The translations under genes and the position numbers were made by a program. From Halomonas sp. SpR8 (GTDB taxonomy: Bacteria; Pseudomonadota; Gammaproteobacteria; Pseudomonadales; Halomonadaceae), in contig NZ_JAUAMC010000003.1 of the NCBI RefSeq assembly GCF_031010195.1, positions 372,001-436,000 on the forward strand: a DNA stretch of 64,000 nt, written 5' to 3'. Of the stretch, positions 54,541 to 63,823 are shown piece after piece. The notes beneath the pieces were generated by a model. It searched no databases. It saw only the letters and a program-made list of their open reading frames with translations, and was not told the origin of the DNA. Numbering within the stretch: position 1 is the first letter of the stretch; the number at the start of each line of letters is the position of its first letter.

Positions 54541-55523
54541 TACTCTGTCTCGCTGTGCCCGGTTGAATCCTTTGACCGGGGGGCGCCAATGGTATCCGCA
54601 GCAAACGCCTCCCGCTCACCTAGCGGGCGTGCCTCACCAATGGTGGTATCGCTGAAGGTTTGGCGCTCCATCTCACAGTTAACTTCCGCGCCAAACAGCA
54701 CTACAAAGGCGGAGAGCCAGAACCAGAGCATCAGTGCCACCACCGCCCCCAGTGAGCCGTATAGCTCACTAAAGGTAGAGAAGTAGCGCACATAGAGCGA
54801 AAGCCCGCCAGAACCTAACAGCCACATCACCGTTGCCAGCAGCGTGCCATAGCTTAACCAGCTCCACTGGGCTGAACGCCGATAGGGCGCGTAGCGGTAG
54901 AGCAGCGCAATCAGCATACTCATCATCAACAATAGTGCAGGCCAGCGTAGCCACTGCAGTATTCGGTTCAGCGGTTGGTCAATCGCCAGAGCGTTGACGA
55001 CCACCGGCACGATAGCAATAAAAGCCAGCGAGACCAGAGTCATAAAAATCAAGCCAAAGGTCAGCGATACCAATACGGTACTGCGATGTAACAGGCTGCG
55101 CTTTTCGCTTTCTCCGTACACCACATTGAGGCCGATCACTAATACCGCTACCCCTTTGGAAGCGATAAACATCGCAATCAGCAGCCCGGCGAGAGCGCCG
55201 TGAAAGCTACCCGACTCCGCACTCTCAACGACCTCCTGGGCCTGCTTATCGATTAACTCGGCAGCATCCGGCGGCATAAACCGGCTGATTTCATATAGCT
55301 GCTGACCAGCTTCATAAGGATCAAACAGTAACCCCCAGAGGGAAATGACCGCCGCGATGGTGGGAAATAGCGCCAGCAAGGCATAAAAAGCCACCCCAGC
55401 CGCCAGCATGGTAAGTCGGTTACGGCGCGCGGCGCGCACTACCCTCCAGGCAATATCCTGCCAGCCACGTTGCGGGATATCACCAGGCACCTGCGCGCGG
55501 CGACCGCGAGAGAGCTTACCCAT
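54540..55523 (-). CDS. YihY/BrkB-family inner-membrane protein
   Basis: A 327-residue membrane protein of the YihY/virulence factor BrkB family. About six spans, with AAGVAFYALLALFPTIAAVI near residue 50 and YGSLGAVVALMLWFWLSAFVVLFGAEVN near residue 280 as the conserved ends. The function is unknown; it is not a ribonuclease despite the old name RbnA. The ATG at 55523 has CAGGAG 6 bases upstream; the longer form from 55550 is less likely. It follows the antiporter operon by 36 bp and may be its last gene. Confidence 0.93.
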   Translation of the reverse strand: MGKLSRGRRAQVPGDIPQRGWQDIAWRVVRAARRNRLTMLAAGVAFYALLALFPTIAAVISLWGLLFDPYEAGQQLYEISRFMPPDAAELIDKQAQEVVESAESGSFHGALAGLLIAMFIASKGVAVLVIGLNVVYGESEKRSLLHRSTVLVSLTFGLIFMTLVSLAFIAIVPVVVNALAIDQPLNRILQWLRWPALLLMMSMLIALLYRYAPYRRSAQWSWLSYGTLLATVMWLLGSGGLSLYVRYFSTFSELYGSLGAVVALMLWFWLSAFVVLFGAEVNCEMERQTFSDTTIGEARPLGEREAFAADTIGAPRSKDSTGHSETE

Positions 55524-55559
55524 AGAAGGCTCCTGACAAGCACATTGCAAACAGTCGTC

Positions 55560-57332
55560 TCATCGTTGGCCTTCCCACATTAGTAGCGCCGCGAGCAATA
55601 CGGCAAGCACCATCATCAAGCCACTGGCATGGTGACGCAGCCAAGACTCGGCCGACAACAGCCGCGCTAAATGCCCCATCAACGTTGCTTCGATTTTTTG
55701 TGCGCTTGCCACGCTCGCCGCTTTCACCTGGGCGCAGTAGTGCCCGAACCAACGTATCGGCACAATCACAGCGCCGACTATAGCGGCGTAGAGCCACCAT
55801 AGATCACCTGCGGGGAGCGATTTACCCTTCAGCGGGCGCGTTACTAACCAACCTAACGCGGCGCACAGCACCCCGACCGAAAAGGGCCACATGATGCCTT
55901 GCCACTCTTTAAGCGGCGGCATCTCGATGCTGCCTGCTGGAAGAGGAAGCCACAGCGGCGTTAACAGCGCTGCGGCGATGGCGACTAACCAGGCGCCCCA
56001 CTGCTCTCGATTACTGCCCCCTTGATGGCGCTGCTGCCACTGACGCCATAGGGCAACACTCACCAGTGCCGCGGTCCCGACAGCGGCCCAACTAAGCAGT
56101 TTGATCAGTGATTCATGGTGCATTTCATAGAGCGGACTCTTCACGCCCCACTTGCTGACCAAGCCCGCGCCAATGGCGCCCGCCAACGAGATACCCGGCA
56201 GTGCCAGCAACGCCCAAACCAACGGCAACGGCCAGCGAGGGAGATGCTCGCTGATACTGGTGCCCATAAACAGCGCGCCTTTGGCCAGCGCGTGATGGGC
56301 AGCAAACAGTACCAAACCTGGCCATAGCAGCGGCCATACGTCTGGCGCCACTAAGCCCATGGCCACCAGCGCCGTCATCATGCCCATCTGACTGATACTG
56401 GAGTAGGCCAACACGGCTTTGGGATGGCGCTGAAAAACCCCATAAAGCGCAGCGCCAAACGCCGCTGCCAAGCCTGCGATTAACATGCTGTTGCCAAACT
56501 GGGCGAGCGATGGTGACACCTTCTCATCACCTAACGGCAGCACACTGATCCAGCCCAATAGCCCTGCCTTAATCATCGCCCCACTCAGTACCGCACTGGC
56601 GGGCGCCGGTGCCACCGGGTGGGCCAGTGGTAGCCATACGTGCAGGCCGATAACGCCTGCTTTCACACCAAAACCCAAGCACAGCAAAGTGGCCATCCAT
56701 GCGCCTTGCTCAGCGACTAAAATACCTTCGCGTACCCCTTGTAGCGTAAGCGTATCGGCTTCCCCGGCCGCCCAGAGAAAGCCGCCAAGAATGAGCCCTT
56801 CACCCACCACGGCTAATATCAAATAGGCCTTGGCCCCCAACCGGGCCTCCTGTGAGCCGCTATGCACCACCAGGGCGTAGGCGGCGAAGGTCATCAGCGC
56901 AAAACCTAGATAAAAGCTGGCGATATCCTGGGCAATAATCAGCAGCACGTTGCCCAGCAGCGTCAGCGGCCATAGCAGCGCCAAACGCAACAGGCGCCGC
57001 TCGGCGTCTTGATCACCATCCAGGGCCTTCGCCTGCTCCGCCGCAAAATAGCCCCTGGCATGAAAAGCCGCCAAGCTCCAGAGCAGCGCGGTAAACGCAA
57101 GCCACGGGCGGCTTAACGAGTTGAGCGCCCATTCGCCGCCCAGCATCCAGGCATCCAGCGTCCACTGCGCTTCACCGCCGTAGGCTAACAGCAGCGCTGG
57201 CCAACCAGCGCTTAGCCATAGCGCTGAAAAATAGCCGCGTCGGGCAGCGGAAATGCGATAGGTGTTGCATAGCGTCCAACCGACGATGGCTAGCGGCCAG
57301 AGTAATGTTAGCGCAAGCAGCAACGTCATCAT
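55560..57332 (-). CDS. Complex I/Mrp-like antiporter subunit, 590 residues, lacking the TM5 glutamate
   Basis: A large polytopic protein of the NuoL/M/N-MrpA/D family (proton-conducting membrane transport domain). It keeps the TM7 lysine (K224 in GFGVKAGVIGLHVWLP) and the TM8 lysine (IKAGLL), but where relatives have FYEMLTLSTYPLV it has FYLGFALMTFAAYALV, with Ala (about A145) in the place of the glutamate essential for proton movement. Its ATG overlaps the stop of the previous subunit by 4 bases. It is the last of three such subunits in the operon. Confidence 0.9.
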   Translation of the reverse strand: MMTLLLALTLLWPLAIVGWTLCNTYRISAARRGYFSALWLSAGWPALLLAYGGEAQWTLDAWMLGGEWALNSLSRPWLAFTALLWSLAAFHARGYFAAEQAKALDGDQDAERRLLRLALLWPLTLLGNVLLIIAQDIASFYLGFALMTFAAYALVVHSGSQEARLGAKAYLILAVVGEGLILGGFLWAAGEADTLTLQGVREGILVAEQGAWMATLLCLGFGVKAGVIGLHVWLPLAHPVAPAPASAVLSGAMIKAGLLGWISVLPLGDEKVSPSLAQFGNSMLIAGLAAAFGAALYGVFQRHPKAVLAYSSISQMGMMTALVAMGLVAPDVWPLLWPGLVLFAAHHALAKGALFMGTSISEHLPRWPLPLVWALLALPGISLAGAIGAGLVSKWGVKSPLYEMHHESLIKLLSWAAVGTAALVSVALWRQWQQRHQGGSNREQWGAWLVAIAAALLTPLWLPLPAGSIEMPPLKEWQGIMWPFSVGVLCAALGWLVTRPLKGKSLPAGDLWWLYAAIVGAVIVPIRWFGHYCAQVKAASVASAQKIEATLMGHLARLLSAESWLRHHASGLMMVLAVLLAALLMWEGQR

Positions 57333-58834
57333 GGCAGGTACTCCCCGCTAGCTACCCGCGCCGCCCAATCCAAGGGACTAAAGGGCAGCCCGGCAAACAG
57401 CCCAGCACCCAGGCTGGCCATGGCGGTAAACGCCATGGGCCAAAGTAACCAGCCATGAGTTTCTAACCGACCTAGGCGCTGCTCTTTGGGCCAACTCCCT
57501 TTGCCATGGGCAGGCCCTGAACGGAACCACAAACGGTGCACAATGGGTAAAAAGTACATGGCATTGAGCGTACTACTTGCCACTAGCACGGCGACAACCC
57601 AGTACATCTCGGCTTGAATCGCGCCAACCCCGAGATACCACTTGGTAATAAAGCCCGCCACAGGAGGAAGGCCAATCATGCCAAACGCGCCGATAGTAAA
57701 CGCAATGCTGGTCAACGGCATACGCTTACCAGCGCCGTCCATTTCATCAATGCGATGAATCCCCAGCTCTTCGGCGTAGTTGCCCGCACAGAAGAACAGC
57801 GTGATCTTCATTAAGCCCTGATGCAGCAAGTGCGCCAAGGCCCCGACGGTACCAAACGGGCCGAATAAGCCTATACCGAGTATGACGTAGGAGACTTGGC
57901 TGACCGTAGAAAACGCTAGGCGTGGTTTGAGCTCCTCTTGGGCAATCGCCCTTAACGAGCCATAAATAATGGTAATAGAGGCCGCCACCGCTAACGCGGT
58001 AATAACGCCCAGCTCTACACTTAGTTCAATGCCAAACAGATCGTAAACCACCCGCAGAATACCGAAGGCCCCCGCCTTCACCACTGCGACCGCGTGCAGC
58101 AGCGCACTCACCGGCGCGGGCGCCACCATCGCTCGGGGTAGCCAACCGTGCAGCGGCACCATGGCGGCTTTCACTGCAAGCCCCCCGACTAACAAGGCAA
58201 ATATCAGCGTTAGTAGGCCACGGTGATCGTTCACATAGTCGCCCAAGCCCTCTTCTGAGGAGAACGATTGATCCCCGGTCAGGCTATACAGCAGCACAGC
58301 CCCCAGTAGCAGTACCACACCGGCGCTTAGCGTATAGCGTAAATAGACACGTCCCGCATTGAGGGCTTGCTGCGTCCCCTTGTGAACCACCAACGGGTAG
58401 GTGGAGAGCGTCAACATTTCGTAGAAAATCAGGAAGGTAAACAGGTTATCGGCGAGGGCAATGCCGATGGTGCTCGCCACGCACAGACTGAAAAAGCCAA
58501 AAAAGCGCTTCCGGTTGGCAGAACCTTCCAAATAGCCGATGGCATAAACCGTGGTGCATAGCCACAGCAGCGACGATAACCCGGCGAACATCACCCCTAG
58601 CGCATCGCTGCGCAGAACGAAATCAACGCCCCCCACTACCTGAAAGCTAAAAATGTCCTCATGTCCTGCGGCTACCCGCCTGACCATCAACATAACCAGA
58701 ATAATCTTAACGACTGCCGCCGCGAGGTTGATCGTCGTGCGCAGTCGCCTCGCGTCTTCCGGCAGCGCAAAAATAACCACCACCACCAGGAGCGAGGTCG
58801 CCAAAGCGGTCAGCGGTAACCAGGCAGCGTTCAT
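57329..58834 (-). CDS. Complex I/Mrp-like antiporter subunit, 501 residues (MrpD/NuoM type)
   Basis: Fourteen-span ND-type proton or sodium translocating subunit. The key charged residues are present: E139 in FLIFYEMLTLSTYPLV and K222 in GLAVKAAMVPLHGWLP, with a further lysine in AVAVVKAGAFGI. It most resembles MrpD/MnhD or archaeal Mbh/hydrogenase-4 subunits by eye. It overlaps its neighbours on both sides by 4 bases (ATGA), so the three ND-type subunits are made in step and probably form one complex. Confidence 0.93.
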   Translation of the reverse strand: MNAAWLPLTALATSLLVVVVIFALPEDARRLRTTINLAAAVVKIILVMLMVRRVAAGHEDIFSFQVVGGVDFVLRSDALGVMFAGLSSLLWLCTTVYAIGYLEGSANRKRFFGFFSLCVASTIGIALADNLFTFLIFYEMLTLSTYPLVVHKGTQQALNAGRVYLRYTLSAGVVLLLGAVLLYSLTGDQSFSSEEGLGDYVNDHRGLLTLIFALLVGGLAVKAAMVPLHGWLPRAMVAPAPVSALLHAVAVVKAGAFGILRVVYDLFGIELSVELGVITALAVAASITIIYGSLRAIAQEELKPRLAFSTVSQVSYVILGIGLFGPFGTVGALAHLLHQGLMKITLFFCAGNYAEELGIHRIDEMDGAGKRMPLTSIAFTIGAFGMIGLPPVAGFITKWYLGVGAIQAEMYWVVAVLVASSTLNAMYFLPIVHRLWFRSGPAHGKGSWPKEQRLGRLETHGWLLWPMAFTAMASLGAGLFAGLPFSPLDWAARVASGEYLP

Positions 58835-60321
58835 GGGCTACCTCCATGCATCAATTCCAGCGGGAAATGCGCCAATAGCCCCAGGGCGAACGCAATCAGG
58901 GCCAGCGTTAATGCGATCAGATCCATACCGGGCGCCAGAGGTTGGTAACGATGGCGAGGAGCCGTTTCGTCAAACGAGTAACGAAACAGGCGGAATATAT
59001 AGGCCGCGGTTAATAGCGTGCCGGTTAATAACGCCGCCACCGCCCACCACTGTTGTGTGATGATCATCGCTTGCAGCAGCATCCATTTGGCCGTAAAGCC
59101 AGCACTGGGCGGAAGGCCCATTAGCGTGATAGAGGCGACGCCAAACACTAGCAGTGACAGCGGCAAACGGCGGCTGGTACCCGCCAAGCCTTTGAGCGTG
59201 CTCTCCCCAGTGGCCAGTATCAGGTTGCCTGCGGCCATAAACATGGCGGCTTTGGCAAAAGCGTGGCCCATTAGCTGCAGCCAAAACCCCTCCCAGGCTA
59301 ACGCCCGGGGCAGCGGCGCAACATCCGGCCCCAGCAGCAGCGGAAAAGCCACCATCAGGTAGCCCAACTGGGCCACGGTGGACGAAGCCACCAGGGTTTT
59401 AAGAGAACCGGTACGCCACGCCAGTAACCCACCCCATACAATCGCCAGCAGGCCTAACCAGGCAATAACACGCGGGGCGTAGAACGTATCAGGCAGCAGA
59501 ATGCTCCATAGCTGCAGCAGTATAAACAGCGACGCTTTGATCACCAGCGCGGCATGCAGCGCGCTCACGGGTGTCCAGGCACTCTCATGCACCGGGGTCA
59601 ACCAGGCATGCAGCGGAAACAGTGCGGCTTTTAAGGCCAGGCCAGTGCCGATCAGGGCAGCGGCGAACCATGCCACCGGGCCAGGCTCTATCACATCAGC
59701 CAAGCCCTGCAGATCCAATCGACCCCAGTGGCCTAAAATCAGCGCGACCCCGAGTAGGTAGGTAAGCGAGCCCACCAGCGCCAACAGCAAATAGCGCATT
59801 CCCGCCACAAGCGCGGGCACCTTTCCCGATAGCAGCAGCATACCCACCGCCGCCAAGCCCATCAGTTCCAGCGCTAGGTAAAGGGTCAACAGGTCGGTGG
59901 CCAGCCAAATTAACGAGAGTGCACTCAGCACAACGCCCATCAGCGGCCAGAGCCAGCGTGCCAAAGGCCCGGTTTCGCTTAAGCGCAGGTACCCTGGTGT
60001 ATAAAGCGCCGCAGCAACGCCGATCACCTGGGTCATTAACAGCAGTAGTACGCTCAGCCCATTTAAGCGGAGTGACAAGAGAATACCGGCTATTTCCCAC
60101 TGCCAGCGGAGCAGACCCGCCTGGTCATAAGCAGATAGCAGCATCCATCCGGACACCAATATCGGCAGGCTCGCCAGCGCAACGGGAAAGGCTCGTTTAG
60201 GAGGAAAGAGTGCCGCCAGCATACCCATTAGAAGCGGCAAGCCAAGCGCAGCTAACAGCGCCCAATGGGTGCTGGCAAGAGGTTCAAAGGTGCTATCGAA
60301 AAGGCCAAAGCGCCAAGTCAT
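58831..60321 (-). CDS. Complex I/Mrp-like antiporter subunit, 496 residues
   Basis: Second ND-type membrane subunit. TM5 glutamate E152 (LYLALELMGLAAVG) and TM7 lysine K231 (GLALKAALFPLHAWLTPVHES) are present, as is the TM8 lysine (ALVIKASLFILLQ). It differs from the 501-residue subunit in that its TM5 lacks the FYE context and is shorter there. It overlaps both neighbours by 4 bases. No NuoA-J, hydrogenase or quinone-reducing subunits are nearby, so it would work as part of an antiporter-like complex, not a dehydrogenase (inference). Confidence 0.92.
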   Translation of the reverse strand: MTWRFGLFDSTFEPLASTHWALLAALGLPLLMGMLAALFPPKRAFPVALASLPILVSGWMLLSAYDQAGLLRWQWEIAGILLSLRLNGLSVLLLLMTQVIGVAAALYTPGYLRLSETGPLARWLWPLMGVVLSALSLIWLATDLLTLYLALELMGLAAVGMLLLSGKVPALVAGMRYLLLALVGSLTYLLGVALILGHWGRLDLQGLADVIEPGPVAWFAAALIGTGLALKAALFPLHAWLTPVHESAWTPVSALHAALVIKASLFILLQLWSILLPDTFYAPRVIAWLGLLAIVWGGLLAWRTGSLKTLVASSTVAQLGYLMVAFPLLLGPDVAPLPRALAWEGFWLQLMGHAFAKAAMFMAAGNLILATGESTLKGLAGTSRRLPLSLLVFGVASITLMGLPPSAGFTAKWMLLQAMIITQQWWAVAALLTGTLLTAAYIFRLFRYSFDETAPRHRYQPLAPGMDLIALTLALIAFALGLLAHFPLELMHGGSP

Positions 60322-61016
60322 GTGGCGCTCTCCTTGGACTTACCGTCAGGCCCTAAGGCTTCGACCCCTTCCAGATGTAAAAGCTGCCGAATCAGCAGCG
60401 CACCCAGCATGCTCCCCAGCCAGGCGACTAACAGCCCAACGCTAATTAACACCTGGGCAGACGCCGAGGTGCCCGCCACACCGGCCAGCAGCATAAATAC
60501 CCCCGAGCCGAGAATATTGAACGCCAGCAACCGGCGCAGCAAATGACGGTGTAGTGCAAACGCCCCTAAGGCACTGGCGGCAATCACCACGCCCGCCAGC
60601 AGCAGCGGATGCTGTGAAGGTGAATACGCCATGTCAGCGATAACATAGCGAATGGCGGCACCGACCATGACAAACCAGGCCAGCGCCAAGAACACGCGCA
60701 TCGCCACCCGCGGCCAGGGCTCGCTAAATCTATCCCGCTCGAGAGGGGATGAAACACCGGGTGAAACGTGGCCCAGGGCATAGAAAAAGCAGGCCCCGGT
60801 TAGCACAACGCCCAGTACCAACTCGACAGCAGCGAGCCAGGGAGCCTCTAGCCACCACCAAGCTAGCGTCATTGAAGCCGCAAAGGCGACAAAAAAGCAG
60901 CAGGCACGCAGCAAGTGGCGATCAAACAGGCACACTAGTGCCGACGCCGTTAGGCACAGCGCCAGCAGCATTTCGACTGCTTCAAGAGGTTCTAACGCAT
61001 CAAAGGGAGCTATCAT
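60318..61016 (-). CDS. Fused DUF4040 (MbhD/MrpA C-terminal-like) and NuoK/MrpC-like protein
   Basis: A 232-residue membrane protein, first gene of the operon. Residues about 10-85 resemble DUF4040/MbhD (DRHLLRACCFFVAFAASMTL, then EAPWLAAVELVLGVVLTGAC). Residues about 135-215 resemble NuoK/MrpC (HRHLLRRLLAFNILGSGVFM, then SAQVLISVGLLVAWLGSML). In the NuoK-like part the usual Glu of the first motif appears as Asn (AFNILG), and in the DUF4040 part the Asp of APDxA is Trp. Fusion of these two parts is unusual. Assignments are by eye; a NuoJ-like origin of the middle part is possible. Confidence 0.75.
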   Translation of the reverse strand: MIAPFDALEPLEAVEMLLALCLTASALVCLFDRHLLRACCFFVAFAASMTLAWWWLEAPWLAAVELVLGVVLTGACFFYALGHVSPGVSSPLERDRFSEPWPRVAMRVFLALAWFVMVGAAIRYVIADMAYSPSQHPLLLAGVVIAASALGAFALHRHLLRRLLAFNILGSGVFMLLAGVAGTSASAQVLISVGLLVAWLGSMLGALLIRQLLHLEGVEALGPDGKSKESAT

Positions 61017-61062
61017 TCGTTTTCGCTACATCCTTGCATCGGCCACGAATAGGAACAGGCGC

Positions 61063-61728
61063 TTAGTTTAGGCGAGCACCCAGCCATTTGCCGATATCAT
61101 TGACCTGCTGGGGGCAGAGCGCATGGGCCATAGGGTATTGGCGGTAGTTGACCGCGTAGCCCATCTCTTTTAAGCGCTCGGCGCCGCTGCGACCCAGGCT
61201 TTCAGGCACGATGGGGTCGAAATTACCGTGTTGCACTTCCACCGGGATCTGACGATTAGCTTCTGCAAGGTCGATATTGTCGGCGGTTGCGAAATAGGTC
61301 GACATGGCTAACAGGCCACCCAGCGGCGCGGGGAAAGTCAGCGCTGCATGATAAGCAACCGCACCACCCTGCGAAAAACCCGCCACAATAATGCGCCGGC
61401 TATCGATACCCTGGTCAATCTGCTCTTGAATCAGCGCCTGGATTCGCACAGCGGATTTCTTGAGCTGAACCTCATCGACCCGACGCCCCAAGTCCATGGC
61501 GAGAATATCGTACCAGGCAGGCATCACCATGCCGCCATTAATCGTCACCGGCAGGCGTGGTGCATGGGGCATGATAAAGCGCACGTGTGAATCTTTGGGC
61601 AACGCCAGTGCGGGCACCAGCGGTTCAAAATCGTGCCCATCCGCACCTAAGCCGTGAATAATGAACACGCAGGCATCGGCAGGTTGACCATCTTTTGGCT
61701 CAATAATCAGTTCGCCAGGAGCAGTCAT
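61063..61728 (-). CDS. Carboxylesterase / phospholipase (alpha/beta hydrolase)
   Basis: A serine hydrolase of 221 residues in the bacterial carboxylesterase/lysophospholipase (PF02230) family. The nucleophile S119 lies in VAGFSQGGAV, with D171 (HGNFDPIVP) and H202 (PMAHALCPQQV) completing the triad; the oxyanion region is IIHGLGADGHDFEPLV. The ATG at 61728 (MTAPGELI) is preferred; a second ATG at 61749 reaches past the AAGGA site. It precedes the antiporter operon by 46 bp on the same strand and could be cotranscribed. Confidence 0.93.
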   Translation of the reverse strand: MTAPGELIIEPKDGQPADACVFIIHGLGADGHDFEPLVPALALPKDSHVRFIMPHAPRLPVTINGGMVMPAWYDILAMDLGRRVDEVQLKKSAVRIQALIQEQIDQGIDSRRIIVAGFSQGGAVAYHAALTFPAPLGGLLAMSTYFATADNIDLAEANRQIPVEVQHGNFDPIVPESLGRSGAERLKEMGYAVNYRQYPMAHALCPQQVNDIGKWLGARLN

Positions 61729-61818
61729 AACATTGTATTCCTTATGCAAAAAGCGCCACCCTAGCGCAAAGCAGCGTTAACAGCGAGCGGGAGAGCGCCT
61801 AAAATAATCACAGCACAC

Positions 61819-63588
61819 TTAAAAAGGCCATACCAGGGGAATTAAAGTCAGCGCTATGGCACCCGTCAGTATATTTAACCCGGCGCCCAAGCGTAGAAAA
61901 TCGCTGACTCGGTAACCCCCTGGGCCATACACCATCAAATTGGTTTGATAGCCGATGGGGGTTAAAAAGCTCGCCGAGGCGGCAAACATGACGGCCACCA
62001 CATAGGGCATCGGGCTAACGCCCAAGCTTTCCGCGGCACTCATCACCACCGGAAAAATAATCACCGCCGCTGCGTTATTGGTGACCAGTTCGGTAAGCAG
62101 CGCCACCACGCAGTAAGTGCCTATTAACAGCAGCAGTGGATTACCCGCCACCAGGGTCAACACTCCTCCGCCGATCACTCCGGCAGCACCAGAGCTCTGC
62201 AGCGCCGCCCCTACTCCAAAGGAGGCGGCAATGGTAAGCAGCACCTGGGTATCCAGGCCACGCTTGGCAGCACCTACCGAACAGCAGCCTGTCAGCAGCG
62301 CCAAAGCGGCTCCCAACATGGCCGCGTTAAGCATGCTCAGCACACCGAAAGCGGCGAGTAGCACGGCACCTAATAGCAGGCCCCAGGCGAGCGGCGCTTT
62401 TTCATGAATCGGCCGCGCCGCGCCATTGAGTTCACTAATCAGCAAAAAATCCCGTGACTGGCGGTGCCGCTCAATAAACGGGGGGCGCGCCTCGAGCAGC
62501 AGCACATCGGCTGGCTGCAGCCGCACCTGGCCCAGATTGCCCTTAACACGTTCGCCACCACGGCAGATCGCCAGCACCGCTGCCCCATACAGAGTTCTAA
62601 AGTGACCGTCGCGAATGCGCTGGCCGATAAACTGGCACTGATCAGACACCACCGCCTCAACCAAGCGGCGCTCTTTAAACTCCTTCTCCAAACTGGAAGT
62701 ACCATCTCGGGAGGGGATTAAGCCGCGAATTTGCTGCAACTCAACTGCCGCATCTGAGGTGCCTGCAAATACCAGCCGATCACCGCCTTTGAGCTGCTCG
62801 CCGGGGCCAACCACGCTGACCACATTGCCAGCGCGCTCAATTTCGACCAGAAACAGCTCCTGTAGGTGGCGTAGCCCTGCCTCTTCGACAGTGCGATCCA
62901 CCAGTACGCCCGCCGGGTCGACTTCCATTTCGATCGTAAATTCGCGCGGATTGGCAAACGCATTGGCCACTCCTTCCCTGGCGGGCAGTAAACGCGGGCC
63001 TAGCAAAATCAGATAGGTAAGCCCCACCACGGCCACCGGAATACCCACCCAGGCTAAGTCCAACAGGCCCATACCAAGTTCAGGGTAACGCTCAACCAAC
63101 AGCCCATGTACCACCAGATTTGTGCTGGTACCAAACAGCGTGATGGTGCCACCCAGAATAGAAGCGAAACTAAGCGGCATCAGCAGCCGCTGTGGAGACA
63201 AGCGCAGCCGTCGGCTCCAGCTCAAGACGGCGGGAATATAGGTAGCCACTACGGGGGTGTTGTTAACAAAGCCGCTTAGCGACGCCACCGGAAGCACAAG
63301 GCGTATCAGTGCGCCTCTTTCGCTAGTGGGCCGCCCTAATACATAGCGAATGATCAGATCGATACCGCCCGTCTCTCGAATGCTGGCCACCAGCACATAC
63401 ATGAACGCCACGGTAAACAGGCCGGTATTGGAGAAGCCCCCTAGCGCCTGCTGGGGGTCAATCACCCCCAACGTCATTAGCACAATAACCGCGCCCAACA
63501 GAATAATATCCGGCCCCAAGCGTGAAAAGGCCATTAACGGGAAGATGGTGAGCACCATCCCTACCGCTATCCAAGCATCCAGCGACAT
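61819..63588 (-). CDS. SLC13/DASS-type permease with two TrkA-C domains
   Basis: A polytopic anion or dicarboxylate permease of 589 residues. It has N-terminal and C-terminal membrane halves (FVNNTPVVATYIPAVLSWSR, then ELVTNNAAAVIIFPVVMSAA) with the SNT-like NNxP/TNNA motifs of the family, and between them two cytosolic RCK/TrkA-C regions (residues about 210-390). Relatives include sulfate and citrate transporters; the substrate is unknown. The ATG at 63588 is used; a GTG two codons earlier is the alternative. Confidence 0.92.
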   Translation of the reverse strand: MSLDAWIAVGMVLTIFPLMAFSRLGPDIILLGAVIVLMTLGVIDPQQALGGFSNTGLFTVAFMYVLVASIRETGGIDLIIRYVLGRPTSERGALIRLVLPVASLSGFVNNTPVVATYIPAVLSWSRRLRLSPQRLLMPLSFASILGGTITLFGTSTNLVVHGLLVERYPELGMGLLDLAWVGIPVAVVGLTYLILLGPRLLPAREGVANAFANPREFTIEMEVDPAGVLVDRTVEEAGLRHLQELFLVEIERAGNVVSVVGPGEQLKGGDRLVFAGTSDAAVELQQIRGLIPSRDGTSSLEKEFKERRLVEAVVSDQCQFIGQRIRDGHFRTLYGAAVLAICRGGERVKGNLGQVRLQPADVLLLEARPPFIERHRQSRDFLLISELNGAARPIHEKAPLAWGLLLGAVLLAAFGVLSMLNAAMLGAALALLTGCCSVGAAKRGLDTQVLLTIAASFGVGAALQSSGAAGVIGGGVLTLVAGNPLLLLIGTYCVVALLTELVTNNAAAVIIFPVVMSAAESLGVSPMPYVVAVMFAASASFLTPIGYQTNLMVYGPGGYRVSDFLRLGAGLNILTGAIALTLIPLVWPF

Positions 63589-63746
63589 AACCACGACATC
63601 CTTAACAAATAAGCATGGTCGTATTGTGAAGCTAATTTTATATTCTAAAAAGTTATTTTTAGAAACATTTAAAGATCAAAATGGAATATACGTGTGAGGT
63701 GTGAATTAAGTATAAGTTGCAAAAACCTAAACAGCAGACACAAAGA

Positions 63747-63765
63747 ACCCCGCACTTAGCGGGGT
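63747..63765 (-). terminator. Rho-independent terminator of the cold-shock gene
   Basis: ACCCCGC (63747-63753) pairs with GCGGGGT (63759-63765) around ACTTA. On the minus strand TTCTTTGTG follows. It lies about 60 bases past the csp stop. Confidence 0.82.
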
Positions 63766-63823
63766 CCTTTGGTCAATCAACGCTACGCGATGATTGCTAA
63801 CATCTTAGTGCTTAAGAATTAAC

